64,000 nt of DNA from Fragum whitleyi (GCA_948146395.1 OX411556.1:30889056-30953055); one strand, 5' to 3'; shown: positions 35,895 to 48,742, numbered from the stretch's first letter. A program made the numbers and translations. Notes: a model not told the origin generated them from the letters alone.

Positions 35895-36205
35895 ACAAGA
35901 GCACCGCCTACGGGCGCCTACGCTCGGCTGTTGAGTGCTGGATGGTGGGAAAAAATCTAAGTAGAAAAAGGGGCATAATTTGCACAAAATGCATCTAGAG
36001 CTATCCCCCTTGATAGTATAGGTTGCTCTTTTGATGGTTAACATGTGTGTCAAGTTTCAAGTGAATGCCTTCAGTAGAACGAGAGATATAACAAAATGTC
36101 AAAGTTTTCGCACGACGACGACAACGACGACAACAACGACGACAACGACGACGACACGGAGGCTATAGCAATACCTCGGGTTTTCTCCTAAAACAGCCGA
36201 GCTAT
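35895..36205. mobile_element. MITE with GCTCGGCTGTT ends and ACG-rich interior
   Basis: About 300 bp with ends GCTCGGCTGTT (35922) and AACAGCCGAGC (36192-36202). The interior holds GTGTGTCAAGTTTCAAGTGA and an ACGACGACGACAACG tract (36111-36160). It interrupts the sequence that is continuous in copy 3 at 40940. Confidence 0.78.
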
Positions 36206-36386
36206 TAAAACGTGGAAAGATTGGCTCAATTTGAATGAAATTCTAATAGATGTTAACGAATTCGAAGTGTTTACAAAGATTTCGGATCGTTTTTGAGTGA
36301 TTGGATTGAGTGTTTTGAGTGCTTGAAATAGAGCGCTTAGCGAGCAATTTGAAATGAGCCTGTACGTCTCAGCGATCAATTAAAAA

Positions 36387-36626
36387 TGTGCCTGTGCGTG
36401 ATATTTCCAACAATTTGAAATTTTCGTAAGTTGCAAACATTGAGTAGCGTAGAAAGCCACATACTGTAAATATAAAGTTACCTGATGGTCTACAGATACT
36501 TTGAAGCCTAATCTATTTACTAAAAACAAAGTAAAGACCCTGGACAGACTGTGCGGATGCACAGACTGGTCAGAATCTTTGCTTTGCACATATTTGAAAT
36601 TGCTGTAAATCTCACGCTCAGGCTCA
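36387..36626. mobile_element. MITE family B in tandem copy 2
   Basis: 240 bp from TGTGCCTGTGCGTGATATTT to a complement ending CTCAGGCTCA. It shares TTACCTGATGGTCTACAGAT. Confidence 0.8.
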
Positions 36627-36745
36627 AATGGTTTTGATCGAGGTGAATGTCAATTTGACGATTTTACTGTCTGTAAAAGTCGTTCTTAATACAGGTCTGC
36701 CTTCAGTGCCGATTTCTTTTTTGTTTGCGTTTCTGGCTTGCTTTG

Positions 36746-36975
36746 TGAGACAACATTTGAAAATTCTAGGACACATTTTCTTACAACTCGTGATTTTGCA
36801 ACGTTCGAGATGACGTCACCTTTTGGACTCCACAAAAATGACGTCAGATAGGGTGAAATAAACGAAAGTGGGGTATAAAGTTTTGATACTTTCACTGGTA
36901 AGGCGTTGGGTTTATCAAATTATAAACTACCATTATTTCTCGCTAAATCACTGAAAAGCATTTAAGAAAATGATA
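36746..36975. repeat. Paired TGACGTCA repeat, copy 3 unit
   Basis: CRE palindromes at 36811-36818 and 36839-36846, 28 bp apart. Confidence 0.72.
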
Positions 36976-37513
36976 TTTATTCTTTGTGCGCAAGAACATA
37001 ATTCAATTTAGTTCCCTGTAGTTTCGTTAAACTTAAAGGTAGGGGAATATGTCAAGGAGAATCCAGCATTTCTAATGAAATAAAAAGTTTGCAGATTTGA
37101 GTGGACACCAAATGCGGAATGCAAGATGCGCAATTTTAGATTCACAAAATGAAACAGCCTGAATGAGGAATAACCAATTCATCCAAAGAATTGTCTAAAT
37201 TAGATTTCAAATCAAATTGTCATGTAATGGCCTAATTTATTTTTTGGGGTAAATTAAACAGATTGCTTGGCACCTTCCGACCTAGTTTTCGTTTATAGCC
37301 TGATATTACAATCCAGGAAAAGAATCAACGTGTGAAGACTTGGGGAAATTCCAAAACTTTTCTACAAGAGAACTTGTAATAGCCCTTGGCAAGACCTGTC
37401 GTGCGTATATATATATTTATGTATATGCACACAAACTGTCTTCACCGTTTTATCATCCTGAACGCAGGGCAAGATTTGAGTACATGGTACCCGAATAAAA
37501 GTTGGTTATTTAA

Positions 37514-37735
37514 CTCTTTCCTGTTTTTCAAAATTTTGGACCTGTCCAAATTCAAAGGTTTTGCAGCCGAAAACTTTAAGTGGATTTAATTTGAAAAATA
37601 ACCATTCAGTAGGGTAGAAAATAGTGTGGAAAAAGAAGAAATTGCTTGTCAGGAGCAATTTCTTCTTTTTTCACAATATTTTCTCAATCATAAAATCACA
37701 TGCACGTAAAAAAGCAGGGATTAAACAGCAAAGGG
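37514..37735. mobile_element. piggyBac-type MITE, second family (copy 3)
   Basis: 222 bp bounded by perfect TTAA (37510-37513 and 37736-37739), ends CTCTTTCCTGTTTTTC and AAACAGCAAAGGG. Tandem copy 2 at about 25780 has the empty TTAA. It is over 90 percent like 35071-35291 by eye. Confidence 0.9.
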
Positions 37736-38366
37736 TTAAGTTCAATGGAAAAATGACGCTTGTTATCAGTAATACGAGTAAACTCGTTTCATAGTGCGGT
37801 GAAGAGTGTGTACTAATAACAGTCTAGACAAATGCCTATTGGACCTATACATCAAGTCGAAATATCAGAAAACCTTCTTATTTATCGTTAATCGTTTCTT
37901 AACAGTCAATTTGTATATAGCCAAATACGGGGTTTCAAGTACGAGTTGTCTGTATAAATTACCCGAGTCCTTCAAGAGAGATCCATAGAAAATCTCAATG
38001 CTATCACTGAATAAAAGGGTCACGAGGTTAAGTGAAGAAAAGAAAAAAGAAAAGAATCTGGTGTCGATCTAAGTAAAGGCTTGTCCATACATCGTTATTA
38101 ATAAATGTTGTGTACGAAACTTGCAATTAGATAATGGATCGTGATCTAGTGATCTTCTACAACCATTACCATTCAGGGTGGTTTCGGGGTTACAGTTCAA
38201 ATTCAAACTTTCACAGAATAAACCACATCATTTCATTAATGTAAAAACATAACATGATTTTTTCTCTTTTAACATAATTAAATGAATTTTAAATCATATT
38301 TTTACTCGGCCAAAACATACACTTTCTTTCATGGTTAAAAAGACGTATACAATAATTATGTTCATA

Positions 38367-38719
38367 CAGTAAAGAACATCGCGAGATTGACGAGCTGAAT
38401 GATATTGGATTAATTTCGGAGTTAAATTGAATGAGTGCGATGAGGGAGTTTTGAATGAAACTAATGAACTAAATCAGCGATATTTTTAACCTCCCATTAG
38501 TAAAACATGCATACAAGTTCTACAAATAGCTTTCTATATATACACGACTCATCACATTTGGAAGCGATTTATCTTTTGCACGTAGTTGTTAATCTCATTT
38601 TTATTAGTAATTTTCAGCGTTTTTTGAATGGTTTGAAAAATTTTATGGAATAAATGAATCGAGCGCTGAGTGAGTGATTAAGAATTGGTTTGATCGGAAG
38701 GAGAGTCATTTCTTAACTG
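38367..38719. mobile_element. MITE family A in tandem copy 3 (internally deleted)
   Basis: CAGTAAAGAACATCGCGAGA to a complement ending TTAACTG, TA-flanked. Orthologous to 10084 and 26694. Confidence 0.78.
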
Positions 38720-39139
38720 TAGCTTTCATTCTGTAAGGCGGAATTAAACAACACATGTACTTTTGTTAGACTGTCCTTTCTTGTTTGAATGATCACAAAC
38801 CTAACGTTCAATGTGAGCCTAGACCACGACTGATCGGTATGAATTCATCAAATCTAGATGTCATAAAATTTACTAGAACTTCACATTGTGTTGTCTCTAT
38901 AGTTGACAGTTTGTTAATACTCAATTTGTAAATGTAGAAATGTCAATCATACAAAATATAATAAACTCAGCTGTTTGTTACATAACTGACAGTAGCAACA
39001 AAAGGTTTACATCTTATTTTAAAGTTTAATACATCACAAGTAATATAATCGATTGTTTGAGGGGGTTTCTTGCTGGTTGTTGAAATCTATGAAATGTCAA
39101 CGGTACAAAATGAAATTGAAGAAGATTTTTTTTGTAAAC

Positions 39140-39570
39140 ATAGGTGTTAACGTCCAGTAATATCGCGTTGGCTGGAGCACTTAACAATTGATTCCTGGGA
39201 GCCTGTTTTACTTAATATCTTTCGACCATTTTTTGCGTAAGTCAAAAATTAAAGTTGCGTCTACAGTTGTAACTAAAGATGGAATTCTGACACGCATCAT
39301 CTCATTCGAATCGTCCTCTAAAGACGATACCAATGAGGTATTACTAGGCAGAATTTGACAATGAATGAAAACACCAAGTACGATTTGTGATTTTGACTTA
39401 CGATTAAGTTTTCGTAAGAAGTTTAGTAAAGCGGTCCCCTGATATTTTCCCATCAGTATTTCCCGGATATCTTTTCTTACCGATTTGTATGCTTTAAATG
39501 TTGGAAAGAATGTATGCCGCCGTTGGAGATCGATCCCTGAGCACTATGATAAGTAGCTCGACACGCTACT
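39140..39570 (-). mobile_element. SINE of tandem copy 3, split by family C MITE
   Basis: As in copy 2. The family C element occupies 39197-39440 at the same position (after GATTCCT). Confidence 0.7.
39197..39440. mobile_element. MITE family C inside SINE, copy 3
   Basis: Ends GGGAGCCTGTTTTACTTAAT and GTTTAGTAAAGCGGTCCCC. Same insertion as in copy 2. Confidence 0.8.
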
Positions 39571-40430
39571 AAAAGTGCAAACGATGGAAATAGAAAACAG
39601 GATGTTTCAACTTGTCGGATTTGCCAGAATTTCCGTTTGGGATGCGACCAATGATTTTCAATTTCTTTGAAAAGTTTTCAAATTTTAAGATACACCTCAG
39701 ATAATTATGAATGCGCACTCGGACGTTGAATCATTTTTTAGGTCTTTGCAAATGTAAACACCCCAAAACACGAATTAATCCTATATTGAAATGTTTTTAA
39801 ATGACATTCATCTTTATCACGTGAAGGGTATAAATCTAAACTACTAAGCATAGTTACAACAAATCGAAGCCTTCAAACCATATCATACTGTGTATATTTA
39901 TGATTAGGCATAATTTTAAATTCTGTATGCCTTCTTGTTTATCTTAGAACTAGGCACTGATTTTATTAATTTCAGGAACTCATACAAAGTTTCCCCATTC
40001 AATGTCTTCAAGTAAAAAATGCAAATTGAATAGTTGGTTTAAGTAAGGAAACTTAAGTATAAAAGCATCATTTCCATAGTATCTCTCATTTAATAAAGCG
40101 ACGCGAAACCTCGTTGTTCTATACGATTCCCTTCAAAACCTTTGTGCTGAGAATGTTTAAAGCTAGTTTTTATACCATAAATATTTCTTTCAACTGACAA
40201 CAATAGCCGAATGTGATTTCATGATTATTTATGCTTTCTAAAAGATAGCGCATTCAAGCAACGATTATAATATCACAGAAATATCACGGAACGATGTCAT
40301 TGTTAATGTACAAAATTAATTAGAAGAAAGTTTCATTGTGATCCAACAGACTAATCATACTTAAACTTTATATTCACTGTACTGGTGAAATGAACTTTTT
40401 TCTACACAAAACAAACGATTTCTTTCACTT

Positions 40431-40666
40431 TGAGTCTGTGCTTGATTTTTCCAACAATTTGAAATGTTGGTGAGGTTCAAACATTGAGAGGCATAGACAT
40501 TCACAAACTCTAAAAATAAAGTTACCTGATGGTCTACAGATACTTTGAGACCTTATGTAACAATAAAGCGCATAGTGAAGTCTCTGGTCAGACTGTGCAG
40601 GTGCACAGGCTGGCCAGAGCCTTTGCTTTTCGCATATTTGAATTTAAAATCTCATGCACAGGCTCA
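40431..40666. mobile_element. MITE family B in tandem copy 3
   Basis: 236 bp, TGAGTCTGTGCTTGATTTTT to a complement ending GCACAGGCTCA. Copies 1 (21938) and 2 (35365) show the uninterrupted CTTTCACTTTAAT site. Confidence 0.82.
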
Positions 40667-41965
40667 TTTTATAGCACCAAATATAACAAATTCATTTCCC
40701 CAAAGTAATTATTTCGATTCAAGCAACGAAGTATTCTGAATATAAGGAGAGATTTTTTCTCAATCGTGTTTAGGCTGACAACTTTTTATGTTATGAATCA
40801 AAAGTTCTTATATTTGCAGTAAACATGTGGTGGCTTGCAATGCTACTTTCTGCCAATTGCTTAATACAAATGTAATTCGGAAAACAAACGGATAAAGTAG
40901 TATCGATTGATAAATTTGCTTAAAGTTCCACTTAGACGATTTAAAGCAATAAAACGTGGAAAGATGGGCTCAATTTGAATGAAATTTTGATATATTTAAA
41001 CGAATTCGAAGTGTTTATAGGATTTGGGATCGTTTTTGAGTGATTTGAGTGAGTGTTTTGAATGCTTGAAATGGAGCAGGAGCAATTTAAACTGGTTTTG
41101 ATCGAAATGATTATCAATTTGACGATTTTCTGTCTGTAAAGGCTTTTCTTAATACACGTCTTCATTCTATGCCAATTGAAGTAGAATGAAACGATATATT
41201 TCTTGTCGTCTGCGACCAGATATCAGATAGCACTTCATTAACCTTTTGACATCGATCAAATTACCAGGGAAACGTTTTCGATAAATCACAATTTATTTTT
41301 GTTTGCGTTTCTAGTTTGCTTTGTTCACCCTAAAAAAAAATAACAATGACCAAGTTAAATTAAAACCACAAAGAAGTGTTTCAGAATGTTAATAATATCT
41401 GCAATATAAGTCATTTGCCAATACCACCCATCCCTGCCAAATAACATGTTTTTGTGTTTTATTTGTTCTTCATGATTGATCTCTATTTTTTAGGTAAAAG
41501 TGGTACCATTTAAAAAAAAATCAAGAAATACCGGTATTTTTTTCAAATGGAGGTTGATGCATGTAAAAGCTGCTCAGGTCGGACAAACGTCGAAGAACGT
41601 CACAAGTAAAGAAAATATGTGTCATAGACATAGAGAATAACATGTTAGTGGCTTGAAATATCAATGTCATTTGGTCGAGGTTGAGAGAATTTATTATCAC
41701 GAAGCTTTGCCGAGCCTTGATAATTATTTCAAGCCGAGACCAGATAACATTGATAATCTAAGATACTTACATGTGATTCTTTTAATCATGCAACCATTTT
41801 CAGTGCTTAATTATAATAAACCCTTAAAACCTATGAAATAAAGGTGAAAGTATATGCAAATTGTTTCTAAAAATAGATTGCATGATATCATGTTATGTTA
41901 TCATGCAGTTGTTATCATGTCAACACAGGCTTCATTGCATGATAAAAAATATTACACGTCGTGTT

Positions 41966-42894
41966 TGCAATAAGGGTGTTCTCTACCAGAACAGAAACAT
42001 GTATGTAAAATATTTTTGTAATTTCATTCTTTTTGCCAAAAAAATAAAATAAATCCTTGACAGTTAAACAAAGGTTCTGCATAAAACGCATAAAGTCCAG
42101 TTTGACAAAATGACGTTGTACCGTAGTTTGCAGACAAAAAGACGCACCGAAGAATAGGCCGCAGATCTCTTTTCATTTTACAAAATTGGGAATAAAGATT
42201 CGTCCCATAGGCCCCATCTATTAAGACAACACAAAGCTCCTCTTTATGGTAACTGCTGGTTAGAAGCATAAAAAATGTTCGCAAATTTGAGTTGCTATTA
42301 ACAATATTTCACTGATAAAGCTTATAAACAAAACTCTTGAATTTTTAATGCTGGGCTCATCATCAAAAAAGATAACATGCCTCACATGGCATAAGATTAA
42401 AAGTCCATATGTAGACATTAAGGCCTAAGATGCCTAAATTATTTGCAGATGTCTACAGTCTCATCTTAGTATTTAGATAGCTTGATATGCCTATTCCATA
42501 ACCATATAGACGATCGAGTGATTTACTTTTGGCATGCATTTTTTAGCAACCAAACTGTAGATATGCTATAATTCGGAAAACTGTCAAATTGCATGAAAAG
42601 ATCCAGACGAAATTTGTCACAGTTTGGGATGTAGAACTACATTTCAACATACAAATGCTCAACTCTCCAATAAAGATTTCTTCACATTTAGGGTATTTAA
42701 CTGGGAGAACGAAATAATGAATATAGAGAGTGCCAGAATGCAAATATCACTAAATGCGAGGTTCAAGTCACTTAGACAAAACATTTCAAATGTTAATAGG
42801 ACAAGGTAGGCAAACAATGGCTAATTATTTTGATAACTTAGTTTTCAATTATTTCCCAAGTCAATTTCAAATTTTTGAATTGAGCTTGTCTAGA
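41966..42894. other. Intron with a direct-repeat block, no gene
   Basis: No coding sequence recognised. The block at about 42415-42715 (CCATAACCATATAGAC, TTACTTTTGGCATGCATT) recurs at about 43217-43517, about 800 bp away, so this region is locally duplicated. A segment at 42795-42890 recurs at 44010-44090. Confidence 0.7.
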
Positions 42895-43135
42895 ACATAT
42901 GAGCATGTGCATGAAATTTTCAACAATTTCAAATATACACAAAGCAAAGATTCTGACCAGCCTGTGCATTCGCACAGCCTGGTAAGAGTCTTCACTATGT
43001 ATTTAGTAGATAGGCAAGATCTCAAAGTATCTGAAGACCATCAGGTAACTTTACATTTACAGTATGTGGCTGTCCACACTACTCAATGTTTGCACCTCAA
43101 GAACGTTTTAAATTGTTGGAAATGTATGCTACATG
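42895..43135. mobile_element. MITE family B, inverted orientation
   Basis: Contains GAGCATGTGCATGAAATTTT, GACCAGCCTGTGCATTCGCA and the reverse complement of TTACCTGATGGTCTACAGAT, ending near AATTGTTGGAAATGTATGC. Ends are decayed. Confidence 0.7.
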
Positions 43136-43604
43136 TAACAGGCAGATGTATGCTTAAGCCTCGCCTCATCATCTTAAAATTACAACAAACATGCTTCATT
43201 ATGTTATTAGAATAAAGTCCATCTTTAGACATAAAGGTCTTAATATTGCAGATGTCTTTAGATTTTCTCCGTATTTAGATATCTTGATATGCTAATTCCA
43301 TAACCATATAGACAATGGAATAATTTACTTTTGGCATGCATTATTTGCCACCAAACTGTAGATATGCAATAAATCGGAAAGACGTCACTTTGCATGAGCA
43401 CAACCAGACAAAATTTGTCATCGTTTGGGCTGTTGAACTAAATATCAACACACAAACCCTCAACTCCTCAGTAAAGAAGGTTTCTTAACATTAAGGGTAT
43501 TTTAGTCGGTGAACGAAAAGACACATACCAAGAATTAAGGAATAGAAATATCAGAAAAGGCGAGTTATAAGTTAACTAGACAGCACATTTTTAAATTATA
43601 ATGC

Positions 43605-44006
43605 GGTAACAAAATAGTGAAATTGAATAATTGCCTGATTTTGGAATAACACTCTATCGAATGAGTGTGTGGAGCGAGTTTTGAATGAATTTAAGGGAGG
43701 TTATGTAATATCGCTTATTTCACCCAACTTGGACGAAATTGCTGACATTTATTATCTCCCTAAAAACGCACTTTTCTATGATATGTTTGTCTATCCTCGA
43801 TGCCACTTTCAAATCAACACCAGCATAATTTGTACGAATAGACTGTGAGTGCTAAAAATTATGAATGGATCGTGGGCACTTTCGAATTATTTCGGAGTGT
43901 TTTAAATGCGTCGAGTGATTGTTTTTTTTTAATGAATGGAGCGTCGAGGGAACGATTGAGAATGATTCTTAATTGGATGTAGGTCAATTTCATGATGTTT
44001 ACTGCT
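43605..44006. mobile_element. MITE family A, decayed
   Basis: GGTAACAAAATAGTGAAATTG at the left and TCAATTTCATGATGTTTACTG at the right, with the GTGTGTGGAGCGAGTTTTGA interior block. Confidence 0.68.
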
Positions 44007-44299
44007 TGTATGGACAAGATAGGCAACCGATGGCTAAGTACTTTGATCTCGTAGTCTCAAGTCAATCTCATTTTTTTTATTGAGCTTGTATGGGACACAT
44101 GTAATATGTAGCTCCTATATTCGCAATGTAACCATGCTACGGGTAAAAGTACAGTGTAAAACAACTCATAAAAATAATTTATTGGTGCTATAGATTTGCC
44201 TTTATCGTGATTCAAAAAAATGTTTTTGATTCTTGAATCTCCTGAAAAATATTCAAATCTTTGAAACAGCCCTCGTAAATGCAGAATACTTTGACATGA

Positions 44300-44975
44300 C
44301 ATGATGTTGTTTTTAAATCGGGCACCGATTTATATACACCGTTTTTCAGAAATCGTGTCAGTTGTAGACATTACATTTTTACCCTTATCCGCTGAGCAAT
44401 GTGTTCGAGCCAAACTATGTGTTTTCAAACACCGAAGAAACGGCCTTTCAGTTACAATTTACATTTTTTTTTTATCTTATTTACTTTTGTGACAAATAAA
44501 GAAGAGGCTATTTTAAAATTTGATGTAATTTTCGCTTTTTGTAATTACCAGTTCGTATTTTCAGTGTTTATAACATGATTTTCGGTTGAGGAAAGGAGTT
44601 GAAACGTACAATAGGTTAACTGTATAATAAATTTGTAGCAGTTACAATATTACTGCTCTGATTTTTCGCACGGTCAGTTACCAGTTGTAGTGCTGACAAC
44701 CAATAAAGTTCTGTTATGATTCTCACGTGGTCAAAACCCACGCTTACCGACACTTACATTTTGCGTGTTATCCACTGAGCTATTTGTTCAAGACAAACAA
44801 CGCAGAAACGGCCCTTTTCAGTTACAATCTACATGTTTTTTTTATCTCCTTCACTTTTGCGACAAAAAAAGGAATAGGCCTAAACATAATTTGATGTAAT
44901 TTTCGTTTTTAGTAATTACCAATTAGTATTTTCAGCGTTTTTACAAGCTTTTCGGTTGAGTAAAGGAATTGAAAT
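44300..44975 (-). repeat. Two direct copies of a tRNA-headed repeat
   Basis: The segments near 44370-44612 and 44750-44972 are direct copies about 371 bp apart (shared GAAACGGCC, TTTGATGTAATTTTCG, TTTTCGGTTGAG). On the minus strand the left part of each has a tRNA box A-like motif, TAGCTCAGTGGATAAC (44745-44790) and TTGCTCAGCGGATAAG (44388-44404). This suggests SINE-like heads with weak box B. Confidence 0.55.
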
Positions 44976-45229
44976 CATCTTCGTGCTGTTCTAATTTGTT
45001 GTTCTATAAACTGTTTAATGAGATAAATGTCTATCGCTGCGGAGGGGATACATTGAGAAAAAGGTTTAACAACTTCTTATATTTCATAAAAGAACAACAA
45101 CAACAATTCATTACTCCTCTTTCCTCTCCGTTTTCCTTCGTCTCGAGTTCTTTCTTCATTTGTCGTCTTTTGGAGTCGTCTGCTTCTATAGTTGACATGG
45201 TTTATTCCTAGTCTATTTTTAGCACATAT

Positions 45230-45512
45230 TTCTTTGCCATTGCGTTGATTTTGATCGGTTTATAAGGCTTTACGCCGTTTTCGACTGGTGTGGTCATATT
45301 GAGCGGCTAGAGCACCTAACCATGGATTCCTAATGTTTCTCATACCACAACACCTATACCCAGCCTCCAGCTGCTCCATCACATAGGTTCGCGATATCAA
45401 ACTATTGTTGGGCGACATTTTTGTCTGAAAGGGTATTTGCCGCGGCCGAGCATCGAACCCGGGACCTCTCAAACAAGAGGCAGGTGCGTTACAAACTGCG
45501 CTAAGGTCTAGG
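45230..45512 (-). mobile_element. tRNA-derived SINE
   Basis: The minus-strand head has box A TTAGCGCAGTTTGTAACG (45486-45503) and box B CGGGTTCGATGC (45450-45461), both near consensus. Its 3' part has GGAATCCATGGTTAGGTGCT, shared with the array SINE at 11187. The tail end near 45230 is approximate. Confidence 0.8.
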
Positions 45513-45888
45513 ATTACCGTTTCGTTTTGATAAATCGTCGGTGTTGTTATAAAATATCGTAACTAAGGCTTTACTCAAGCCGTAGTTACGAGATTTTCTA
45601 ACAGCACCTACGAAATATTGTTCGTCCGATATTGCGTCATTGTTAACTGGATAAAATCGTTCCCCATTGTGTTTTAACTTTTAGTTCTCTTTGTGAAAAA
45701 GGGCTTTTCCAGTCCACTGGACCAAGGCGTAATAATTTTGTTGAAATTTCATGTGCAATTTGTGGCATCTCAACTGTTACTGTGCCTATACACTGCAGAG
45801 ACATGACCGGGATTTGCCATTATCTGCCTCTATAAAAATGCTTCCCTCAGGCATCAAATTGACGCCGGTTCTACCCCTTTGACGTCTA

Positions 45889-46032
45889 ACCGTATAGCGC
45901 AGTTGGTAGCATGTTAGATAATCAATCTTAGTTGAACTGGCTTCAGTCCCAAGTTAAATGGAAATGTTTTGGGACATATCTCTCACGTTGAGTGGATATA
46001 ACTCGATGTCCTCGAAAAGATGGAGTGTTTTG

Positions 46033-46067
<35 letters not shown>
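45889..46067 (+). mobile_element. tRNA-derived SINE with long A-tail
   Basis: Box A TAGCGCAGTTGGTAGC (45895-45910) is a perfect match to the polymerase III consensus. Box B (GGCTTCAGTCCC) is weaker. A 35-base A run at 46033-46067 ends the element. It is too degenerate in the anticodon arm to be a working tRNA. Confidence 0.75.
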
Positions 46068-46069
<2 letters not shown>

Positions 46070-46467
46070 ACAAATTGGGCAAATATTTTACTAAATTTTA
46101 TTGTCCAAATTTGAGCACTTTTGATTGACGAACTATTACACTATCCCAGCCTCTCAATGTTGCCCGATTTACAGTGCTGACAGCACTTTGATCTATTTAT
46201 AGCCAGAAGAAGTCAGGCATTCCTCACAATTCATTTTTAATTGGAATTCGTGATTATATTTTAATGTCTTTTTTTGCCATCGGTTTCCGATATGTCCCCC
46301 CTTTTTTTTATCTGTGTTACACTTAACCATTTTAGGACGACACAACTGGATAACCTTACAAATATAAAATGTAGAAAGAATGAAATCGGGTGGATGTTGG
46401 AAAGATTCGGAAGACATCGTTATATGTCGGTTTAAAACTGCCATTAAAGTAGTGGAACTGTAATATA

Positions 46468-46897
46468 CAGTTAGTTACATCGTGAAATCTACATTCATCT
46501 CAATCAAAACTATTCTAAATCACTCACTCACTGCTCCATTCATTCGTTCCAAATACTCACTCAAACCGATCAAAAACGCTCCAAATGACTAAAAAGAATA
46601 CAACCAACAGCTACATTCAAAATAAATATAAATGGGAAAAAGACGCGATTTCACTGAAATAATTAAATTTCTTAACGTCTGATTTGTTCTTGAAGAAATA
46701 GGAAGCAATTTACAGAACTTGTATGCATATTTTATCAAAGGGATGTAATGAATATGGACAATTTTGTTCATCAAAATAAACGAAATTGGTTTACCTCCCT
46801 TTTAATTCATTCAAAACTCGCTACACACACTCATTCATTTTCATTCCAAATTCATTCCAAAATCATTCATCTTGTTAATTCACGATGTTTTTAACTG
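46468..46897. mobile_element. MITE family A, TA-flanked
   Basis: 430 bp, CAGTTAGTTACATCGTGAAA to a complement ending TTTTTAACTG, with TA on both sides. It appears inserted at the left edge of a family P foldback. Confidence 0.85.
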
Positions 46898-46899
46898 TA

Positions 46900-47038
46900 T
46901 GTCCGCAACGTTTTGAAAGTAATTAACTTTAACAGTGTTAACCGAGGTTTCCTAATGATTTTCATTAGGAAACCTCGGTCAACATTATGAAAGTTCATGA
47001 GTTCCGAACTGTTGCGGAACTATTACGGTTCTACTACC
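46900..47038. mobile_element. Foldback element family P, left end lost
   Basis: Centre CCGAGGTTTCCTAATG/CATTAGGAAACCTCGG is a perfect inverted repeat. The right end CTACC is followed by TTAA. The left terminus is missing beside the family A MITE. Confidence 0.78.
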
Positions 47039-47304
47039 TTAATGTGTCTTTCTTAAATTGAGGGTACAGGCATTTGATTTGTTCTGAAACATACTTTTAG
47101 AAAACAAGACTAGGATCCAATAACCACTCCTTTTGAAGATTTAGTCCGCAATTTACAAAAAGGAAAAAATGTGTGCAAACAGGAGAAATGTAAGCTGACC
47201 GTTTACAACTTCAACTAACAGAAGTGTACAATGTATTAGCTAGTAAAATCTTTTGTCTGTAAATATACAGGAAAGACTTGTCTGTATGAGAATAAAATTG
47301 ACAT

Positions 47305-47450
47305 GAGACTTAAATTTCAATTTTAAAGAAATGCAAAATTTAATATACTTAGGTCTTAATATCAATTTTATAGAAATGCAAAATTTAATATACTTAAGTC
47401 TTAAATTTCAATTTTAAAGAAATGCAAAACTTAATATATTTAATACAAAA
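47305..47450. repeat. Three units of a 45-46-bp tandem repeat
   Basis: ATGCAAAATTTAATATACTT starts at 47331 and 47376, with a diverged start at 47422. Each unit is preceded by CTTAAATTTCAATTTTAAAG-like sequence. Confidence 0.8.
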
Positions 47451-48217
47451 AGATATTTTCTCCAAAAAAGAATAAGATACTTCGAACCCGTTTATGTGTA
47501 GCCATTTTCGCAAAAAGTAAATTGCTTTATGCAATCAAAGTAAAAAAATGGAAAAAAGAAAAACTGTAGAAAAAGGAGAAAATGCTTATTTGCAAGCAAT
47601 TTTCAATCTTGTTACCAAAGGTTGCGATCGAGAAGAAGCTTTTGATTCGTTTACACCCCCCCCCCCCTTCCTGACACGTGCAGATATCTGATTTGAAGGG
47701 GATAGCGGAAAAAAAAATTGTTGATATTTTCTAAAACATAATTAGCGGTATTACATTACCTCCATTTAATTACATTAAAAAAGTCACCTCACTCATTTAA
47801 TTTCATTTCAAAATCACCCAGTCTGTTAATTTCACTATTTTTCTTACTGTATAGTATGGCTGTATTAGGATATCATTTTTTTCTGTGGGATTTTCTAATA
47901 TCTGAAATCATGGGAAGAATAGAAGTTCGTTTTTCATGGCGAGTCTCATCAAATTTCAGCCTTGCGGGAGTTTCTTGAAATTGGCGTCGGTTTCCACATG
48001 TGACATTTGATGGACTTGTGACCAAATCATCGTAACTACAACTCACGACAGCGGACGTTAAGACGTTTTTGAGGCTTGACGATGATTGTAATTTGATGGA
48101 GCCATTTAAACGAGATTGAAATTTGATCGTGATTAGATCAGCATATGAAGCTTGTGGTCACAAAAAGACTCTCTAAAAAGAGATATCTGGCTGCCATTAA
48201 AAAACTTCCGAACGTGA
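47451..48217. other. Intron, no gene seen
   Basis: Contains a C run (about 47656-47668), an imperfect AAATTGCTT hairpin region and, at 47755-47853, a decayed right end of a family A MITE. No coding evidence. Confidence 0.5.
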
Positions 48218-48341
48218 TGAAAAAGAGAGGGAGAGAGAAAGAGAGAGACACCGAGAGAGAGGGAGAGAGATAACGATGGAGGAAAGAGTTTGTCTGTTGT
48301 CTGTTAAAGCTGCTCCTTCACAATTTTTCGAGAGAAAGAGT

Positions 48342-48401
<60 letters not shown>

Positions 48402-48459
48402 GGGGAGGGGGAGAGAGAGTGAGAGGAAGAGGAGAGAGAGTGAGAGGAAGAGGAGAGAG

Positions 48460-48548
<89 letters not shown>

Positions 48549-48628
48549 AGGGGGAGAGAGAGTGAGAGGAAGAGGAGAGAGAGTGAGAGGAAAGGAGAGA
48601 GAGACAGAGAGAGAGATAGAGAGAGAGG

Positions 48629-48660
<32 letters not shown>

Positions 48661-48690
48661 AAGAGAGACAGAGACAGAGACAGAGAGAGA

Positions 48691-48742
<52 letters not shown>

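Larger units (their letters stand above)
23831..36745. repeat. Tandem intronic unit, copy 2
   Basis: Second direct copy, starting where the tail of copy 1 meets AAAAGGGGCCCCTGGTGAAT. It is collinear with copy 1 apart from private insertions: the inverted-repeat element 25341-25758, LINE 29181-34323, MITEs 35071-35291, 35895-36205 and 36387-36626. It lacks the 168-bp satellite and the (TA)n tract. It ends by deletion-fusion into copy 3 near 36745. Confidence 0.85.
36746..41965. repeat. Tandem intronic unit, copy 3 (deleted)
   Basis: Third direct copy. It begins inside the unit (equivalent to 24490) and lacks the segment equivalent to 28050-34420. It ends where homology to the copy 1 tail (23830) stops, near 41965. 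Private insertions are the MITE 37514-37735 and family B MITE 40431-40666. It shares the family C insertion in the SINE with copy 2. Confidence 0.83.

Noticed and set aside
45889..46067. Functional tRNA gene
   Set aside because: Box A is perfect, but the arms do not fold well, box B is degenerate and a 35-base A tail follows. A SINE fits better.
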